Assembly (NCBI RefSeq): GCF_900094945.1
Contig: NZ_FMAQ01000007.1
Coordinates: 31,128-95,127 of the forward strand
Length of the DNA: 64,000 nt
Origin: Gilliamella bombicola
GTDB lineage: Bacteria; Pseudomonadota; Gammaproteobacteria; Enterobacterales; Orbaceae
Direction of reading: 5' to 3'
Under the pieces are notes generated by a model. It did not search any database. It was not told the origin of the DNA and worked only from the letters and a program-made list of their open reading frames with translations. Position 1 is the first letter of the stretch. Every line of letters begins with the position of its first letter. Position numbers and translations under genes: made by a program. This document shows positions 1 through 8,492 of this stretch, piece after piece.

Positions 1-1
1 T

Positions 2-328
2 ACACATATTAACGGTGTCGGTGCTTATACACCAGAAATGCACGAAATTCCAGAAAACATTGTTGAAAAGGCTAACATTCGCGTACTAGATACCAAAGCG
101 GGCGTGTTTGCTGAAGCCGGGGATATTATTGACCCAATTCAACAAAAATTAGTATCAAAAGATGACTTTTTCGAATTGGGTGATTTAGTGAAAGCTCCTG
201 CTCTATGTCGTCAAAATGATGAGCAAATAACGTTATTTAAAACAGTTGGAACAGCAGTACTAGATGTGTATATTGGTTACGATATTTATCTTAAGGCAAA
301 AGAAAAGGGAATAGGTACTTATTTATAA
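2..328 (+). CDS. Ornithine cyclodeaminase / mu-crystallin family protein, C-terminal part
   Basis: The gene is cut by the left window edge; the frame is open from base 2 to the TAA at 326-328. The visible start reads THINGVGAYTPEMHEIP, the signature of ornithine cyclodeaminase/mu-crystallin enzymes: a His-Ile-Asn-x-x-Gly loop followed by Tyr-Thr-Pro-x-Met near the NAD-bound active site. The rest matches the C-terminal Rossmann part, including an AGD segment and a GTAVLDVYIGYDIY helix. Family members deaminate ornithine to proline or reduce cyclic imino acids, and the substrate cannot be told from this fragment. An internal ATG at 38 lies inside the conserved motif and is not the true start. 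The neighbouring gpsA is convergent. Confidence 0.75.
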   Translation, partial: THINGVGAYTPEMHEIPENIVEKANIRVLDTKAGVFAEAGDIIDPIQQKLVSKDDFFELGDLVKAPALCRQNDEQITLFKTVGTAVLDVYIGYDIYLKAKEKGIGTYL

Positions 329-352
329 TAAAACAATAAGTTAATTGTAAAC

Positions 353-1366
353 TTAACTTTTAAGTTCTGCTTTTTGTGAGCGTCCAAGTAATGCCATCGC
401 TGCTTGTTTAGGATCTTTATGTTCATAAAGGACCTGATAAATTTGTTCAGTGATTGGCATATCAACATGATGTTTTTGAGCTAGTAGCCAGACTTCTTTG
501 GTATTATTACGTCCTTCGACAACTTGAGCAATGGCATCTTGGGCTTCCTGAATTGATTTATTTTGACCAAGTAAAATTCCAAAACGGCGATTACGAGACT
601 GATTATCTGTACAAGTTAAAACGAGATCGCCTAGCCCTGCCATTCCCATAAAAGTTGCAGGGTCTGCACCTAATGCTGCTCCTAATCGCATCATTTCAGC
701 AAGGCCACGAGTAATTAATGCTGTTCTAGCATTGGCACCAAAACCAAGACCATCAGATAATCCAGCACCAATGGCGATAACGTTTTTGATTGCACCGCCA
801 AGTTGTACTCCAATAAAATCTCCGCTGCTATAAACACGGAAACTTTTACTACAATGAAATAAATGTTGTAATTCTGTTAAAAAGTTCTTATCCGTTGATG
901 CAACAGTTACCGCAGTGGGTAACCCTGATGCCACTTCTTTGGCAAACGTTGGACCAGAAATAACGGCTAATGAAATTTGATTACCTAAAATTTCTCTTGC
1001 GACATCTTGCAATAATCGTCCTGTATTGACTTCAAGTCCTTTTGTTGCCCAGACTATTTTAGAGTCTTGTCGTAAAAATGGCTTGATTTGAGTTAGAATA
1101 CTTGCAAAAGCGTGACTTGGTACCACAACAAGTAAAATAGATGCAGCTGAAACAGCTGTTTTTAAATCGCTTTCAATTTGTAGCAAATCAGGAAAAGGAA
1201 TATCAGGTAAAAATTGTTTATTTTGCCTATCATGCTGCAAAATGGCCATTTTATCAGGGTTATGACCCCATAATAAAGTTGAGTGGCCATTTCGTGCCAG
1301 TAAAATAGCTAAAGAGGTTCCGTAAGATCCTGCGCCAATTACTGTAACTGCAGCATTTTTTTCCAT
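353..1366 (-). CDS. gpsA: Glycerol-3-phosphate dehydrogenase [NAD(P)+]
   Basis: This cytoplasmic enzyme reduces dihydroxyacetone phosphate to sn-glycerol 3-phosphate, the backbone precursor of phospholipids. The 337-residue product has the normal family length. The N-terminal Rossmann fold carries [10 protein letters not shown] near residues 11-20, and the catalytic Lys lies in [13 protein letters not shown]. The stretch [17 protein letters not shown] and the later [11 protein letters not shown] are the family signatures. It lies downstream of secB on the same strand with a 46-base gap, the E. coli order secB-gpsA, so co-transcription with secB and yibN is likely. Confidence 0.97.
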   Translation of the reverse strand: MEKNAAVTVIGAGSYGTSLAILLARNGHSTLLWGHNPDKMAILQHDRQNKQFLPDIPFPDLLQIESDLKTAVSAASILLVVVPSHAFASILTQIKPFLRQDSKIVWATKGLEVNTGRLLQDVAREILGNQISLAVISGPTFAKEVASGLPTAVTVASTDKNFLTELQHLFHCSKSFRVYSSGDFIGVQLGGAIKNVIAIGAGLSDGLGFGANARTALITRGLAEMMRLGAALGADPATFMGMAGLGDLVLTCTDNQSRNRRFGILLGQNKSIQEAQDAIAQVVEGRNNTKEVWLLAQKHHVDMPITEQIYQVLYEHKDPKQAAMALLGRSQKAELKS

Positions 1367-1412
1367 AATAATCCAATAAACTTATCGTTAATTAACTAAA
1401 ATATAATAATTA

Positions 1413-1889
1413 TTATTGTAATGTTTCAGTAGATTTGGCTTGTTGTTGCTGTTGTTGAAGATAATTAATAAATAATGCTTCAAAATTTACTGGCTCTAAA
1501 TTTATTTGAGGGAATGTCCCTTTATTGACTAAACTCGAAATGACCTCACGTGCGTAAGGGAATAAGATATTTGGACAATAGGCACCAACACAATGTTGAA
1601 TTTGACCTTCATCAAATCCAATAAGTGAAAAAATACCCGCTTGAGTCACTTCACAAATATATACTACTTCGTCTTGTTGTTTTACTGTTACAGTGACGCG
1701 AAGCGCAACTTCATACACATTTTCACTTAACCCTTGTGAAGATGAATTTAATTCGATATTTAATTCTGGTTGCCATTGTTTTGTAAAAATTTCAGGAACA
1801 TTATTAGTTTCAAATGAAACATCTTTAGTATAAATACGTTGAATAGCAAACTGTGTTTCAGGTTGTTGTGTATTGTTTTGTTCTGTCAT
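1413..1889 (-). CDS. secB: Protein-export chaperone SecB
   Basis: SecB is a homotetrameric cytosolic chaperone that keeps precursor proteins unfolded and hands them to SecA for Sec export. The 158-residue product is of typical length. It contains [22 protein letters not shown], which forms the first beta strand and peptide-binding groove, and the later [17 protein letters not shown] signature. The Gln-rich tail (QQQQQQAKS) is longer than I would expect and is probably flexible. It sits between yibN and gpsA. In E. coli grxC lies between yibN and secB; here only about 25 bases separate the two genes. Confidence 0.97.
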   Translation of the reverse strand: MTEQNNTQQPETQFAIQRIYTKDVSFETNNVPEIFTKQWQPELNIELNSSSQGLSENVYEVALRVTVTVKQQDEVVYICEVTQAGIFSLIGFDEGQIQHCVGAYCPNILFPYAREVISSLVNKGTFPQINLEPVNFEALFINYLQQQQQQAKSTETLQ

Positions 1890-1914
1890 GATAAAGCCTT
1901 ATTTTAAAATTATA

Positions 1915-2355
1915 TTATTTTCTAACTAATGGTAAATTTTCGCCATTCCATCCAGCAATCCCGTCTTTTAAAGTAAAGACATTTAAAAAACCTTGTTTGA
2001 CAAGTATTTCACCTATACCTGCTGATGATAAACCATTTTCATCAATTAAAATAACGATGTTTTCTTTAAATTTTTCAATTATTTTTGCGCTCGCATTTTT
2101 AATATCGATAGGTAAAACATTGTGAGAATCAGTGATATGTCCTTTTTTAAAGCTATCTGCAGAACGAATGTCAACAATAACAGCTCCTTGCTTATTAATC
2201 ATATGGATTGCTTGAGCATTATTGATAATTTTAACTTTAGATAGCTTACTTTTAATGGTTAGTACAATGATTGCAATAAACAGCACAATCCAACCTAATG
2301 AAAGCAAAAGATGATTTTTTATAAAAGGTATAATTTCGAGTGTAATAAATTCCAT
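1915..2355 (-). CDS. yibN: Membrane-anchored rhodanese-like protein YibN, without a catalytic cysteine
   Basis: The 146-residue protein has an N-terminal transmembrane helix (about residues 14-34, LLLSLGWIVLFIAIIVLTI) followed by a rhodanese fold. The fold shows VIVDIRSADSFKKGHI and the C-terminal GFLNVFTLKDGIAGWNGENLPLVR. The gene order yibN-secB-gpsA supports orthology to E. coli YibN. The active-site loop reads DENGLSSAG where E. coli YibN, as I recall it, has a Cys, and the whole protein contains no cysteine. Sulfur-transferase chemistry is therefore unlikely, and a structural or binding role is inferred. It is probably the first gene of the yibN-secB-gpsA unit. Confidence 0.9.
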   Translation of the reverse strand: MEFITLEIIPFIKNHLLLSLGWIVLFIAIIVLTIKSKLSKVKIINNAQAIHMINKQGAVIVDIRSADSFKKGHITDSHNVLPIDIKNASAKIIEKFKENIVILIDENGLSSAGIGEILVKQGFLNVFTLKDGIAGWNGENLPLVRK

Positions 2356-2510
2356 ACTTGTATGATTACCTAATTTTTTTTCAATTTTAAGGTGAGATTA
2401 TAACGATAATGCGTAATGAAATATAGTGCCAATAATTGAAAAATTGCTTTATAGTGAATTGTTTTATTTTAAAAGGTTATAAAATGTGTTGGATATAAGG
2501 AAAAATTTTG

Positions 2511-3008
2511 ATGCAATTTAGAGTGCCTATCTTACTATTTTTATTATTTTTTTTTGTTTCTTCTGTGATTGCTAATGGTAATTACGATGTAGTTTTAGAG
2601 CAAGTTAGTGGTGAAAAACATGCTTCACTTATTGAACCTTCAAGTTATGATCCAGATTTGACTTGCCGTGATTTTTTACGTGAATTTGATGATGCTGCAC
2701 CGGATTATTTTCAATATGAACGTTGTGATGTTGATGATTATGGGCAAACAAGATCGATTGAAGCCATTTATAAAATAGAAGGGAAAGATGCAAAACAAGC
2801 TCAAGAGTATTTAACTCAGAAAATGGGAATGACTGAACTAAAGTTGGTTTGTTGCCATTGGGAAATGGGCGGTCAGAATGTAACGATAATTAATCCAAAA
2901 GATAATATGTACTATTATGTTGTATTGGTTTCAGAAGAAACCATTGAACATGATCGGGATAAGGTAACATTTTACTTAATTGTCTCTGGTGATAGATCTC
3001 CAGTGTAG
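2511..3008 (+). CDS. Small secreted protein of unknown function
   Basis: This 165-residue product begins with a clear signal peptide (hydrophobic core ILLFLLFFFVSSVI, likely cleavage after VIANG), so it is probably periplasmic or secreted. The mature part is acidic and holds four cysteines in LTCRDF, YERCDV and LVCCHWE, which could form two disulfides. It may match one of the small DUF families of about 150 residues, but I do not recognise it with confidence. The ATG at 2511 is preceded by AAGG at 2497-2500 with suitable spacing; a TTG directly before it (2508) is a possible alternative. It stands alone, divergent from yibN and upstream of the glnA control region. Confidence 0.7.
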   Translation: MQFRVPILLFLLFFFVSSVIANGNYDVVLEQVSGEKHASLIEPSSYDPDLTCRDFLREFDDAAPDYFQYERCDVDDYGQTRSIEAIYKIEGKDAKQAQEYLTQKMGMTELKLVCCHWEMGGQNVTIINPKDNMYYYVVLVSEETIEHDRDKVTFYLIVSGDRSPV

Positions 3009-3125
3009 TTTTGGGAGTATTATTCGGCAAGTGATCTGCAGCGTGGTAATTTATCATCAATTCAAGTGTAAATATTGTCGATTTAGACGATTAAACGACT
3101 GTGAAAGTATGATGAATTATTTTGG

Positions 3126-3142
3126 TGCATTAAGTTGGTGCT
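3126..3142 (+). promoter_or_regulatory. NtrC-binding site 1 upstream of glnA
   Basis: The sequence TGCATTAAGTTGGTGCT matches the enterobacterial NtrC consensus TGCACC-N4-TGGTGCA with a near-perfect right half. It lies about 107-123 bases upstream of the predicted sigma-54 start, where an enhancer is expected. NtrC itself is encoded two genes downstream (glnG). Confidence 0.75.
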
Positions 3143-3145
3143 TAT

Positions 3146-3162
3146 CTAACCATTATGGTGCA
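3146..3162 (+). promoter_or_regulatory. NtrC-binding site 2 upstream of glnA
   Basis: CTAACCATTATGGTGCA has a perfect TGGTGCA right half and an ACC in the left half. It lies 20 bases (about two helical turns) from site 1, which fits cooperative binding of two NtrC dimers on one DNA face. A further TGCACC half-site at 3206-3211 may be a weak promoter-proximal site. Confidence 0.65.
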
Positions 3163-3221
3163 ACATTAAGATCTATGTTACTATTTGTGATACTTGCTTC
3201 ATGAATGCACCGTTGAAAAAT

Positions 3222-3237
3222 TGGCATTATATTTGCA
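3222..3237 (+). promoter_or_regulatory. Sigma-54 promoter of glnA
   Basis: TGGCATTATATTTGCA fits the sigma-54 consensus TGGCACG-N4-TTGCA: the GG and GC elements (-24 and -12) are separated by exactly ten bases. The predicted start is about 3249, giving a leader of some 60 bases before the glnA ATG. The sigma factor RpoN (48732-50150) and activator NtrC (5856-7310) are both in the window. Confidence 0.85.
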
Positions 3238-3309
3238 TAGATTATAACAGTTTGGCAAAAATGCCTTAAAAACTGAACAATTATTATTTGTCCTTAATGG
3301 AGAAGATAC

Positions 3310-4719
3310 ATGTCTACACAAAAAGTTTTAACACTAATTAAAGAAAACGACGTTAAGTTTGTTGATTTGCGTTTTACTGATACTAAAGGTAAAGAACAAC
3401 ACGTAACAATACCTGTTAGTCAAATCGATGCTGATTTTTTTGAAGATGGTAAAATGTTCGACGGTTCATCGATTGCAGGGTGGAAAGGGATTAATGAGTC
3501 AGATATGGTGTTAATGCCTGACGCTTCAACAGCCGTAATCGATCCATTTTTTGAAGATACAACGTTAAACCTTCGTTGTGATGTATTAGAGCCAGCAACT
3601 TTACAAGGGTATGATCGTGACCCTCGTTCAATCGCTAAACGTGCCGAAGAGTATCTAAAATCATCAGGTATTGCTGATACTGTGATTTTTGGGCCTGAAC
3701 CAGAATTTTTCTTATTTGATGATGTCCGCTTTGGTTCGCCAATGTCTGGTAGTTTTGTGCATATCGATGATATTGAAGCGGCTTGGAACTCTGGTACAAA
3801 ATATGAAGAAGGTAATAAAGCGCATCGCCCTGGCGTAAAAGGCGGATATTTTCCACTTCCACCCGTTGATTCCTCGCAAGATATCCGTTCTGAAATGTGT
3901 TTAATTATGGAGCAACTTGGCTTAGTGGTTGAAGCCCACCATCATGAAGTTGCTACTGCGGGGCAAAACGAAATTGCCTGTCGCTTTAATACGCTAACTA
4001 AAAAAGCTGATGAAGTGCAAATCTATAAATATGTCGTACAAAATGTGGCACACGCTTATGGCAAAACAGCGACATTTATGCCAAAACCAATGTTTGGTGA
4101 TAATGGTTCTGGTATGCACTGTCACCAATCATTAGCGAAAGATGGCGTAAATTTATTTGCTGGAGATAAATATGCGGGTCTTTCAGAAATGGCATTATTC
4201 TATATTGGTGGTATTATCAAACATGCAAAAGCCATCAATGCATTTACTAACCCTGCAACTAACTCTTATAAACGTCTGGTTCCGGGCTATGAAGCGCCAG
4301 TTATGCTTGCATATTCTGCTCGTAACCGTTCTGCATCAATTCGTATTCCTGTTGTGACTAGCCCTAAAGCGCGTCGTATTGAGGTTCGTTTCCCAGATCC
4401 AGCAGGTAATCCATACTTATCATTTGCTGCTCAGTTAATGGCTGGTTTAGATGGTATTATTAATAAAATTCACCCTGGCGATGCGATGGATAAAAACTTA
4501 TACGATTTACCACCAGAGGAATCTAAATTAATTCCTCAAGTCGCTGGTTCGCTTGAAGAGGCACTTAATGCATTAGATGCAGATCGTGAATTCTTAACAC
4601 GTGGTAATGTCTTTACTAATGATACTATTGATGCATATATTGATTTAAAACGTCAAGATGTTGATCGTGTACGTATGACACCACATCCAGTTGAATTTGA
4701 GTTGTACTATAGCTTATAA
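3310..4719 (+). CDS. glnA: Glutamine synthetase, type I (adenylylated)
   Basis: The enzyme condenses ammonia and glutamate to glutamine using ATP, the main entry of nitrogen under limitation. The 469-residue dodecameric type I-beta enzyme shows [13 protein letters not shown] near the N terminus, [10 protein letters not shown] for the metal-binding glutamates, and [11 protein letters not shown] and NRSASIRIP in the active site. Tyr398 in [10 protein letters not shown] is the adenylylation site, so GlnE-type control is expected. The ATG at 3310 follows GGAGAAG. Transcription is predicted from the sigma-54 promoter at 3222, with a terminator-like hairpin separating glnA from glnL. Confidence 0.99.
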   Translation: MSTQKVLTLIKENDVKFVDLRFTDTKGKEQHVTIPVSQIDADFFEDGKMFDGSSIAGWKGINESDMVLMPDASTAVIDPFFEDTTLNLRCDVLEPATLQGYDRDPRSIAKRAEEYLKSSGIADTVIFGPEPEFFLFDDVRFGSPMSGSFVHIDDIEAAWNSGTKYEEGNKAHRPGVKGGYFPLPPVDSSQDIRSEMCLIMEQLGLVVEAHHHEVATAGQNEIACRFNTLTKKADEVQIYKYVVQNVAHAYGKTATFMPKPMFGDNGSGMHCHQSLAKDGVNLFAGDKYAGLSEMALFYIGGIIKHAKAINAFTNPATNSYKRLVPGYEAPVMLAYSARNRSASIRIPVVTSPKARRIEVRFPDPAGNPYLSFAAQLMAGLDGIINKIHPGDAMDKNLYDLPPEESKLIPQVAGSLEEALNALDADREFLTRGNVFTNDTIDAYIDLKRQDVDRVRMTPHPVEFELYYSL

Positions 4720-4748
4720 ATTATTTTTTATATAACTTAGCGTGTTAC

Positions 4749-4774
4749 CCACCGCTTGTTAGCGGTGGTTTCTA
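4749..4774 (+). terminator. Hairpin between glnA and glnL (partial terminator)
   Basis: CCACCGCT and AGCGGTGG form a perfect 8-bp stem with a TGTT loop, followed by TTTCTAAT. It lies 29 bases after the glnA stop. An attenuating terminator here would let glnA be expressed far above glnLG, as in enteric bacteria. Confidence 0.75.
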
Positions 4775-4794
4775 ATCAGGACGGAAATCCAACG

Positions 4795-5844
4795 ATGACA
4801 TTTAATAATGAATCTGATGCTAATCTTGTTCTTGATTCTATGATTACAAGTATTTTATTACTTGATACAAAGCTCAATATTCTCTATGCCAATACTGCAG
4901 CACAGCAGTTATTAGCACAAAGTTCTAAAAAACTATTAGAAAGTTACTTTCCTGATTTATTAGGGTATTTCTCGTTAGATATTGATTTAATGCTCAGTGC
5001 ATTAGCTCAAAATCAAGGTTTTACAGATAATGAAGTTAATTTAGTTATTAATAATGAGCTACATATTTTATCGCTGACAGCTCAGCTGTTAGTTAATGGT
5101 CGGATTTTGATTGAAATGGCGCCGTTAAATAATCATAAACGCCTTAGCCAAGAACAATTACAACAAGCTCAACAAAGTGCCGCTCGTGAATTAGTTCGAG
5201 GACTTGCTCATGAAATTAAAAATCCATTAGGTGGGCTCAGAGGTGCGGCTCAGTTATTATCACGAGAGTTACCTAAAAATGAATTGCAAGATTATACAAA
5301 AATCATTATTGAACAAGCAGATAGATTACGTAATCTTGTAGATAGATTATTAGGTCCGCAACAACGCTTGCAACAAAAAGAACAAAGCATTTATCAAGCA
5401 ATAGAGCGTATTTATGCTTTGCTATGTTTGGAAAAGCCTATCAATATTGAAATTTTACGCGATTATGATCCAAGCTTACCTGATTTTATCCATGATTCGG
5501 AACAAATAGAACAAGTAATTTTGAATATTGTCCGCAATGCTTTGCAGGCCATTGGTTCGAATACTGGCACTATTACTATTAAGACAAGAACGGCTTTTCA
5601 GGTTACTTTACATGGACAACGTTATCGGTTATGCGCTCGTATTGATATCGAAGATACAGGACCGGGTGTGCCAGTTCATATTCAAGACACTTTATTTTAC
5701 CCTATGGTTAGTGGATATAAAGATGGTACGGGTATTGGTCTTTCGATTGCTCATAATATTGTTGATCAACATTGCGGTAAAATCGAATTTAATAGTTGGC
5801 CTGGGCATACAGTGTTTTCTGTCTATTTGCCAATTAAGCAGTGA
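4795..5844 (+). CDS. glnL: Nitrogen regulation sensor histidine kinase/phosphatase NtrB
   Basis: NtrB phosphorylates NtrC under nitrogen limitation and dephosphorylates it when bound to PII. Counting from the ATG at 4795 gives 349 residues, the E. coli length. An N-terminal PAS domain (about 15-110) is followed by the phosphoacceptor helix with His139 in [20 protein letters not shown]. The ATPase domain has [10 protein letters not shown] (N box), DTGPGVP (G1) and [13 protein letters not shown] (G2). No transmembrane segment is seen, so it is cytosolic. A TTG further upstream at 4756 falls inside the terminator hairpin and is rejected as start; AGGACGGA at 4778-4785 supports 4795. Confidence 0.97.
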   Translation: MTFNNESDANLVLDSMITSILLLDTKLNILYANTAAQQLLAQSSKKLLESYFPDLLGYFSLDIDLMLSALAQNQGFTDNEVNLVINNELHILSLTAQLLVNGRILIEMAPLNNHKRLSQEQLQQAQQSAARELVRGLAHEIKNPLGGLRGAAQLLSRELPKNELQDYTKIIIEQADRLRNLVDRLLGPQQRLQQKEQSIYQAIERIYALLCLEKPINIEILRDYDPSLPDFIHDSEQIEQVILNIVRNALQAIGSNTGTITIKTRTAFQVTLHGQRYRLCARIDIEDTGPGVPVHIQDTLFYPMVSGYKDGTGIGLSIAHNIVDQHCGKIEFNSWPGHTVFSVYLPIKQ

Positions 5845-5855
5845 GGTAAGTTAAT

Positions 5856-7310
5856 ATGAATGTTTGGATTGTTGATGATGATAGTTCAATTCGTTGGGTA
5901 TTAGAAAAAGCATTAACTCATGCTCATTTCAACTGTGTCAGCTTTTCAACTGGTCAAGAAGTGATGGACGCTTTGATTACTTATGCTGAAAAGCCAGCGG
6001 TATTAATTTCAGATATCAAAATGCCGGGGATTGATGGTTTAACATTGCTCCACGATGTTAAAGAAAAATTGCCTCATTTACCTGTTATTATTATGACTGC
6101 ACATTCGGATCTTGATGCAGCAGTAAATGCCTATCAAAAAGGTGCTTACGATTATATCCCAAAACCCTTTGATGTGGACGAAGTTATACAACTGGTTGAG
6201 CGTGCAATTTTGCAAACTCAAAGCAACAAAACTAGCAATAATACAACAGCAAAAGCATCAACAGGTATTATTGGTGAAGCCCCTTCAATGCAAGAGGTCT
6301 TTCGTATTATTGGTCGATTATCTAAATCATCAATTAGTGTATTAATTAATGGTGAATCAGGAACAGGTAAAGAATTAGTTGCTAAAGCACTACACACTCA
6401 CAGCCCACGTTCACAATCCCCTTTTATTGCGTTGAATATGGCGGCTATTCCTAAAGATTTGATTGAGTCTGAGCTTTTTGGGCATGAAAAAGGTGCATTC
6501 ACAGGTGCTGCTCAAATTAGACATGGACGCTTTGAACAGGCTAATGGTGGTACTTTATTTTTAGACGAAATTGGTGATATGCCGCTTGATGTTCAAACTC
6601 GGTTATTAAGGGTGCTTGCTGATGGGCAGTTTTATCGTATTGGTGGTTATTCGCCCGTTAAAGTTGACGTGCGTATTATTGCTGCTACACATCAAGATTT
6701 GGATGCAAGAGTCAGGGAAGGAAAATTTAGAGAAGACTTGTTTCACCGTTTAAATGTTATTCGTATATTACTTCCACCTTTACGCGATAGAGCACAAGAT
6801 ATTCCAAAACTTGCTGAACATTTTTTACATACAACGGCAAAAGAGCTTGGGGTAGAAAGTAAAATACTAAGCCCAGAAGCATTAGATGTATTATGCCAAT
6901 TTAACTGGCCTGGTAATGTCCGACAACTTGAAAACACCTGTCGTTGGATTACAGTAATGTCTTCAAATAAAGAGGTTTTTGTTCAAGAGTTACCGCCAGA
7001 GTTGTTGCAGTTATCAACAACTAAAACGATTGACAATAATGAACATATTGCATTGCCTGCTAGTCACTTGCCACAACAACAAACAGACTGGAAACTGTTA
7101 CTAGAACAATGGGCAAAACAAGCACTCACAAATGGTCAAACTGGCATTTTAACTGAAGTAATACACGATGTTGAATGTATCTTATTAAAGAGTGCACTCA
7201 ATTTTACTCGAGGTCACAAACAAGATGCCGCTCATCTATTAGGATGGGGGCGCAATACATTAACTCGTAAGCTTAAAGATTTATCAATTTCTCTAAATCA
7301 GGAATTTTAA
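5856..7310 (+). CDS. glnG: Nitrogen regulation response regulator NtrC, sigma-54 activator
   Basis: The 484-residue protein has a receiver domain with phosphoacceptor Asp53 (ISDIKMPGIDG), a central AAA+ domain and a C-terminal Fis-type helix-turn-helix. The AAA+ domain carries GESGTGKE (about 166-173, Walker A), the sigma-54-contacting GAFTGA loop (213-218) and GGTLFLDEIGDMP (Walker B). The C-terminal helix-turn-helix reads DAAHLLGWGRNTLTRKL. It activates sigma-54 promoters such as glnA from the enhancer sites at 3126-3162. The gene starts 11 bases after glnL, in one transcription unit. Confidence 0.98.
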   Translation: MNVWIVDDDSSIRWVLEKALTHAHFNCVSFSTGQEVMDALITYAEKPAVLISDIKMPGIDGLTLLHDVKEKLPHLPVIIMTAHSDLDAAVNAYQKGAYDYIPKPFDVDEVIQLVERAILQTQSNKTSNNTTAKASTGIIGEAPSMQEVFRIIGRLSKSSISVLINGESGTGKELVAKALHTHSPRSQSPFIALNMAAIPKDLIESELFGHEKGAFTGAAQIRHGRFEQANGGTLFLDEIGDMPLDVQTRLLRVLADGQFYRIGGYSPVKVDVRIIAATHQDLDARVREGKFREDLFHRLNVIRILLPPLRDRAQDIPKLAEHFLHTTAKELGVESKILSPEALDVLCQFNWPGNVRQLENTCRWITVMSSNKEVFVQELPPELLQLSTTKTIDNNEHIALPASHLPQQQTDWKLLLEQWAKQALTNGQTGILTEVIHDVECILLKSALNFTRGHKQDAAHLLGWGRNTLTRKLKDLSISLNQEF

Positions 7311-7327
7311 CTATTAATATTCACTAT

Positions 7328-7356
7328 GCTACCGAATAAATCGGTAGCTTTTTTTA
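7328..7356 (+). terminator. Terminator of the glnALG operon
   Basis: GCTACCGA and TCGGTAGC form a perfect 8-bp stem around the loop ATAAA and are followed by a run of T residues, 18 bases after the glnG stop. This is a classic intrinsic terminator. Confidence 0.95.
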
Positions 7357-7467
7357 TTCTATTTATTATCGTTTTACTTCTATTTAGCTGTCCTTTATTG
7401 CATATTATGATTTTAAACGCTTAAAGTTCATTGAACCTTATATCTTTTTTAGTTACAATCTTAACGT

Positions 7468-7494
7468 AAATGATAATTATTATAATTATCATTT
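7468..7494 (+). promoter_or_regulatory. Fur box upstream of the siderophore ABC transporter
   Basis: The core TGATAATTATTATAATTATC (7471-7490) belongs to an almost perfect 27-bp palindrome. It strongly resembles the 19-bp Fur consensus GATAATGATAATCATTATC. It lies about 37-63 bases before the first transporter gene, so iron-dependent repression of the operon is inferred. Confidence 0.85.
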
Positions 7495-7530
7495 TTGGAT
7501 TTTTATTCAGGCTGATAATTAGGAGTTATA

Positions 7531-8484
7531 ATGTATTCATATATTAAAGCGAAATTAGTAATTTTATTTACGGTCTTACTTGTTTTAGTTGGATGTGACA
7601 ATAAAAAAGAACAGCAACCATCTGTAAAAACGGTTACCATTGAACATTCTCAAGGCAAAACTGAAGTACCTGACAACCCTAAAAAAGTTGTTGTTTTTAA
7701 TACTGCAACGCTTGATATTATGGATGCATTAAATATTCCAGTTACAGCAGTGCCTCAATCAGATGTACATTACCCAACTTTCTTATCCAAATATGACAGT
7801 AAAGAATATACTAATGTGGGTACTTTATTTGAGCCAAATTATGAAGTTTTAAGTTCAATTCAGCCTGATATTATTATTGCTGGCGGTCGAGCCAATGATG
7901 CCTATAATAAATTAAATGATATTGCTCCAACAATTTCGTTAGATATTGATTACAATAATTTTTTAGGAAGCATAACGCAAAGAACCCGACAATTAGGTGA
8001 TATTTTTCATAAGCAAAATGAAGCTGATAAGTTATTGGCTGATTTTAATCAAAAAATAGAGCAGCTAAAACAAAAAACAAGCACAGCAGGAAGTGCATTA
8101 GTTATCATGGTTAATGGTGGAAAAATGTCTGCTTATAGCGAAAAATCTCGTTTTGGTTTTGTATTTGATGTATTAGGATTCAAACCAGCAACAACTTTCC
8201 AAGAAGCAGGCCGTCACGGTAATGCTGTTACTTCAGAATTTATCTTAAGTGTTAATCCAGAATGGTTATTTGTTTTAGATAGAGATAATGCAATTGGTAA
8301 TAAAGAGGCACAATCAGCACAGCAAGTATTGAATAATGAATTAATTAAAAAAACCTCAGCATGGCAGCACAATCATATTGTTTATTTAGATTCAACATCG
8401 ATCTATATTTCTGGCGGTATTCAAACTTATAGTCATTTAATGGATCAAATAGATGTCGCTTTGCAAACTGAACTAGCCCATTAA
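7531..8484 (+). CDS. Iron-siderophore ABC transporter, substrate-binding lipoprotein
   Basis: The 317-residue protein starts with a lipoprotein signal peptide: lipobox LVGC puts the lipidated cysteine at residue 22. It then has the two-lobed periplasmic-binding fold of the FepB/CeuE/YclQ group, with VVVFNTATLDIMDAL, NYEVLSSIQPDIIIAGGRA and a long linking helix. It would deliver a ferric siderophore, probably a catecholate, to the two permeases downstream. Sequence feel and gene order (binding protein, permease, permease, ATPase) resemble Vibrio VctPDGC, Campylobacter CeuEBCD and Bacillus YclQNOP. The exact ligand cannot be read. No receptor or siderophore synthesis gene lies in the window. 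Confidence 0.88.
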   Translation: MYSYIKAKLVILFTVLLVLVGCDNKKEQQPSVKTVTIEHSQGKTEVPDNPKKVVVFNTATLDIMDALNIPVTAVPQSDVHYPTFLSKYDSKEYTNVGTLFEPNYEVLSSIQPDIIIAGGRANDAYNKLNDIAPTISLDIDYNNFLGSITQRTRQLGDIFHKQNEADKLLADFNQKIEQLKQKTSTAGSALVIMVNGGKMSAYSEKSRFGFVFDVLGFKPATTFQEAGRHGNAVTSEFILSVNPEWLFVLDRDNAIGNKEAQSAQQVLNNELIKKTSAWQHNHIVYLDSTSIYISGGIQTYSHLMDQIDVALQTELAH

Positions 8485-8492
8485 TGTAAAGC

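Noticed and set aside
2980..3204. Open frame of 74 codons after the secreted-protein gene
   Set aside because: It overlaps the NtrC sites and glnA upstream region, has no ribosome site and reads as low-quality protein; the DNA is better explained as regulatory.
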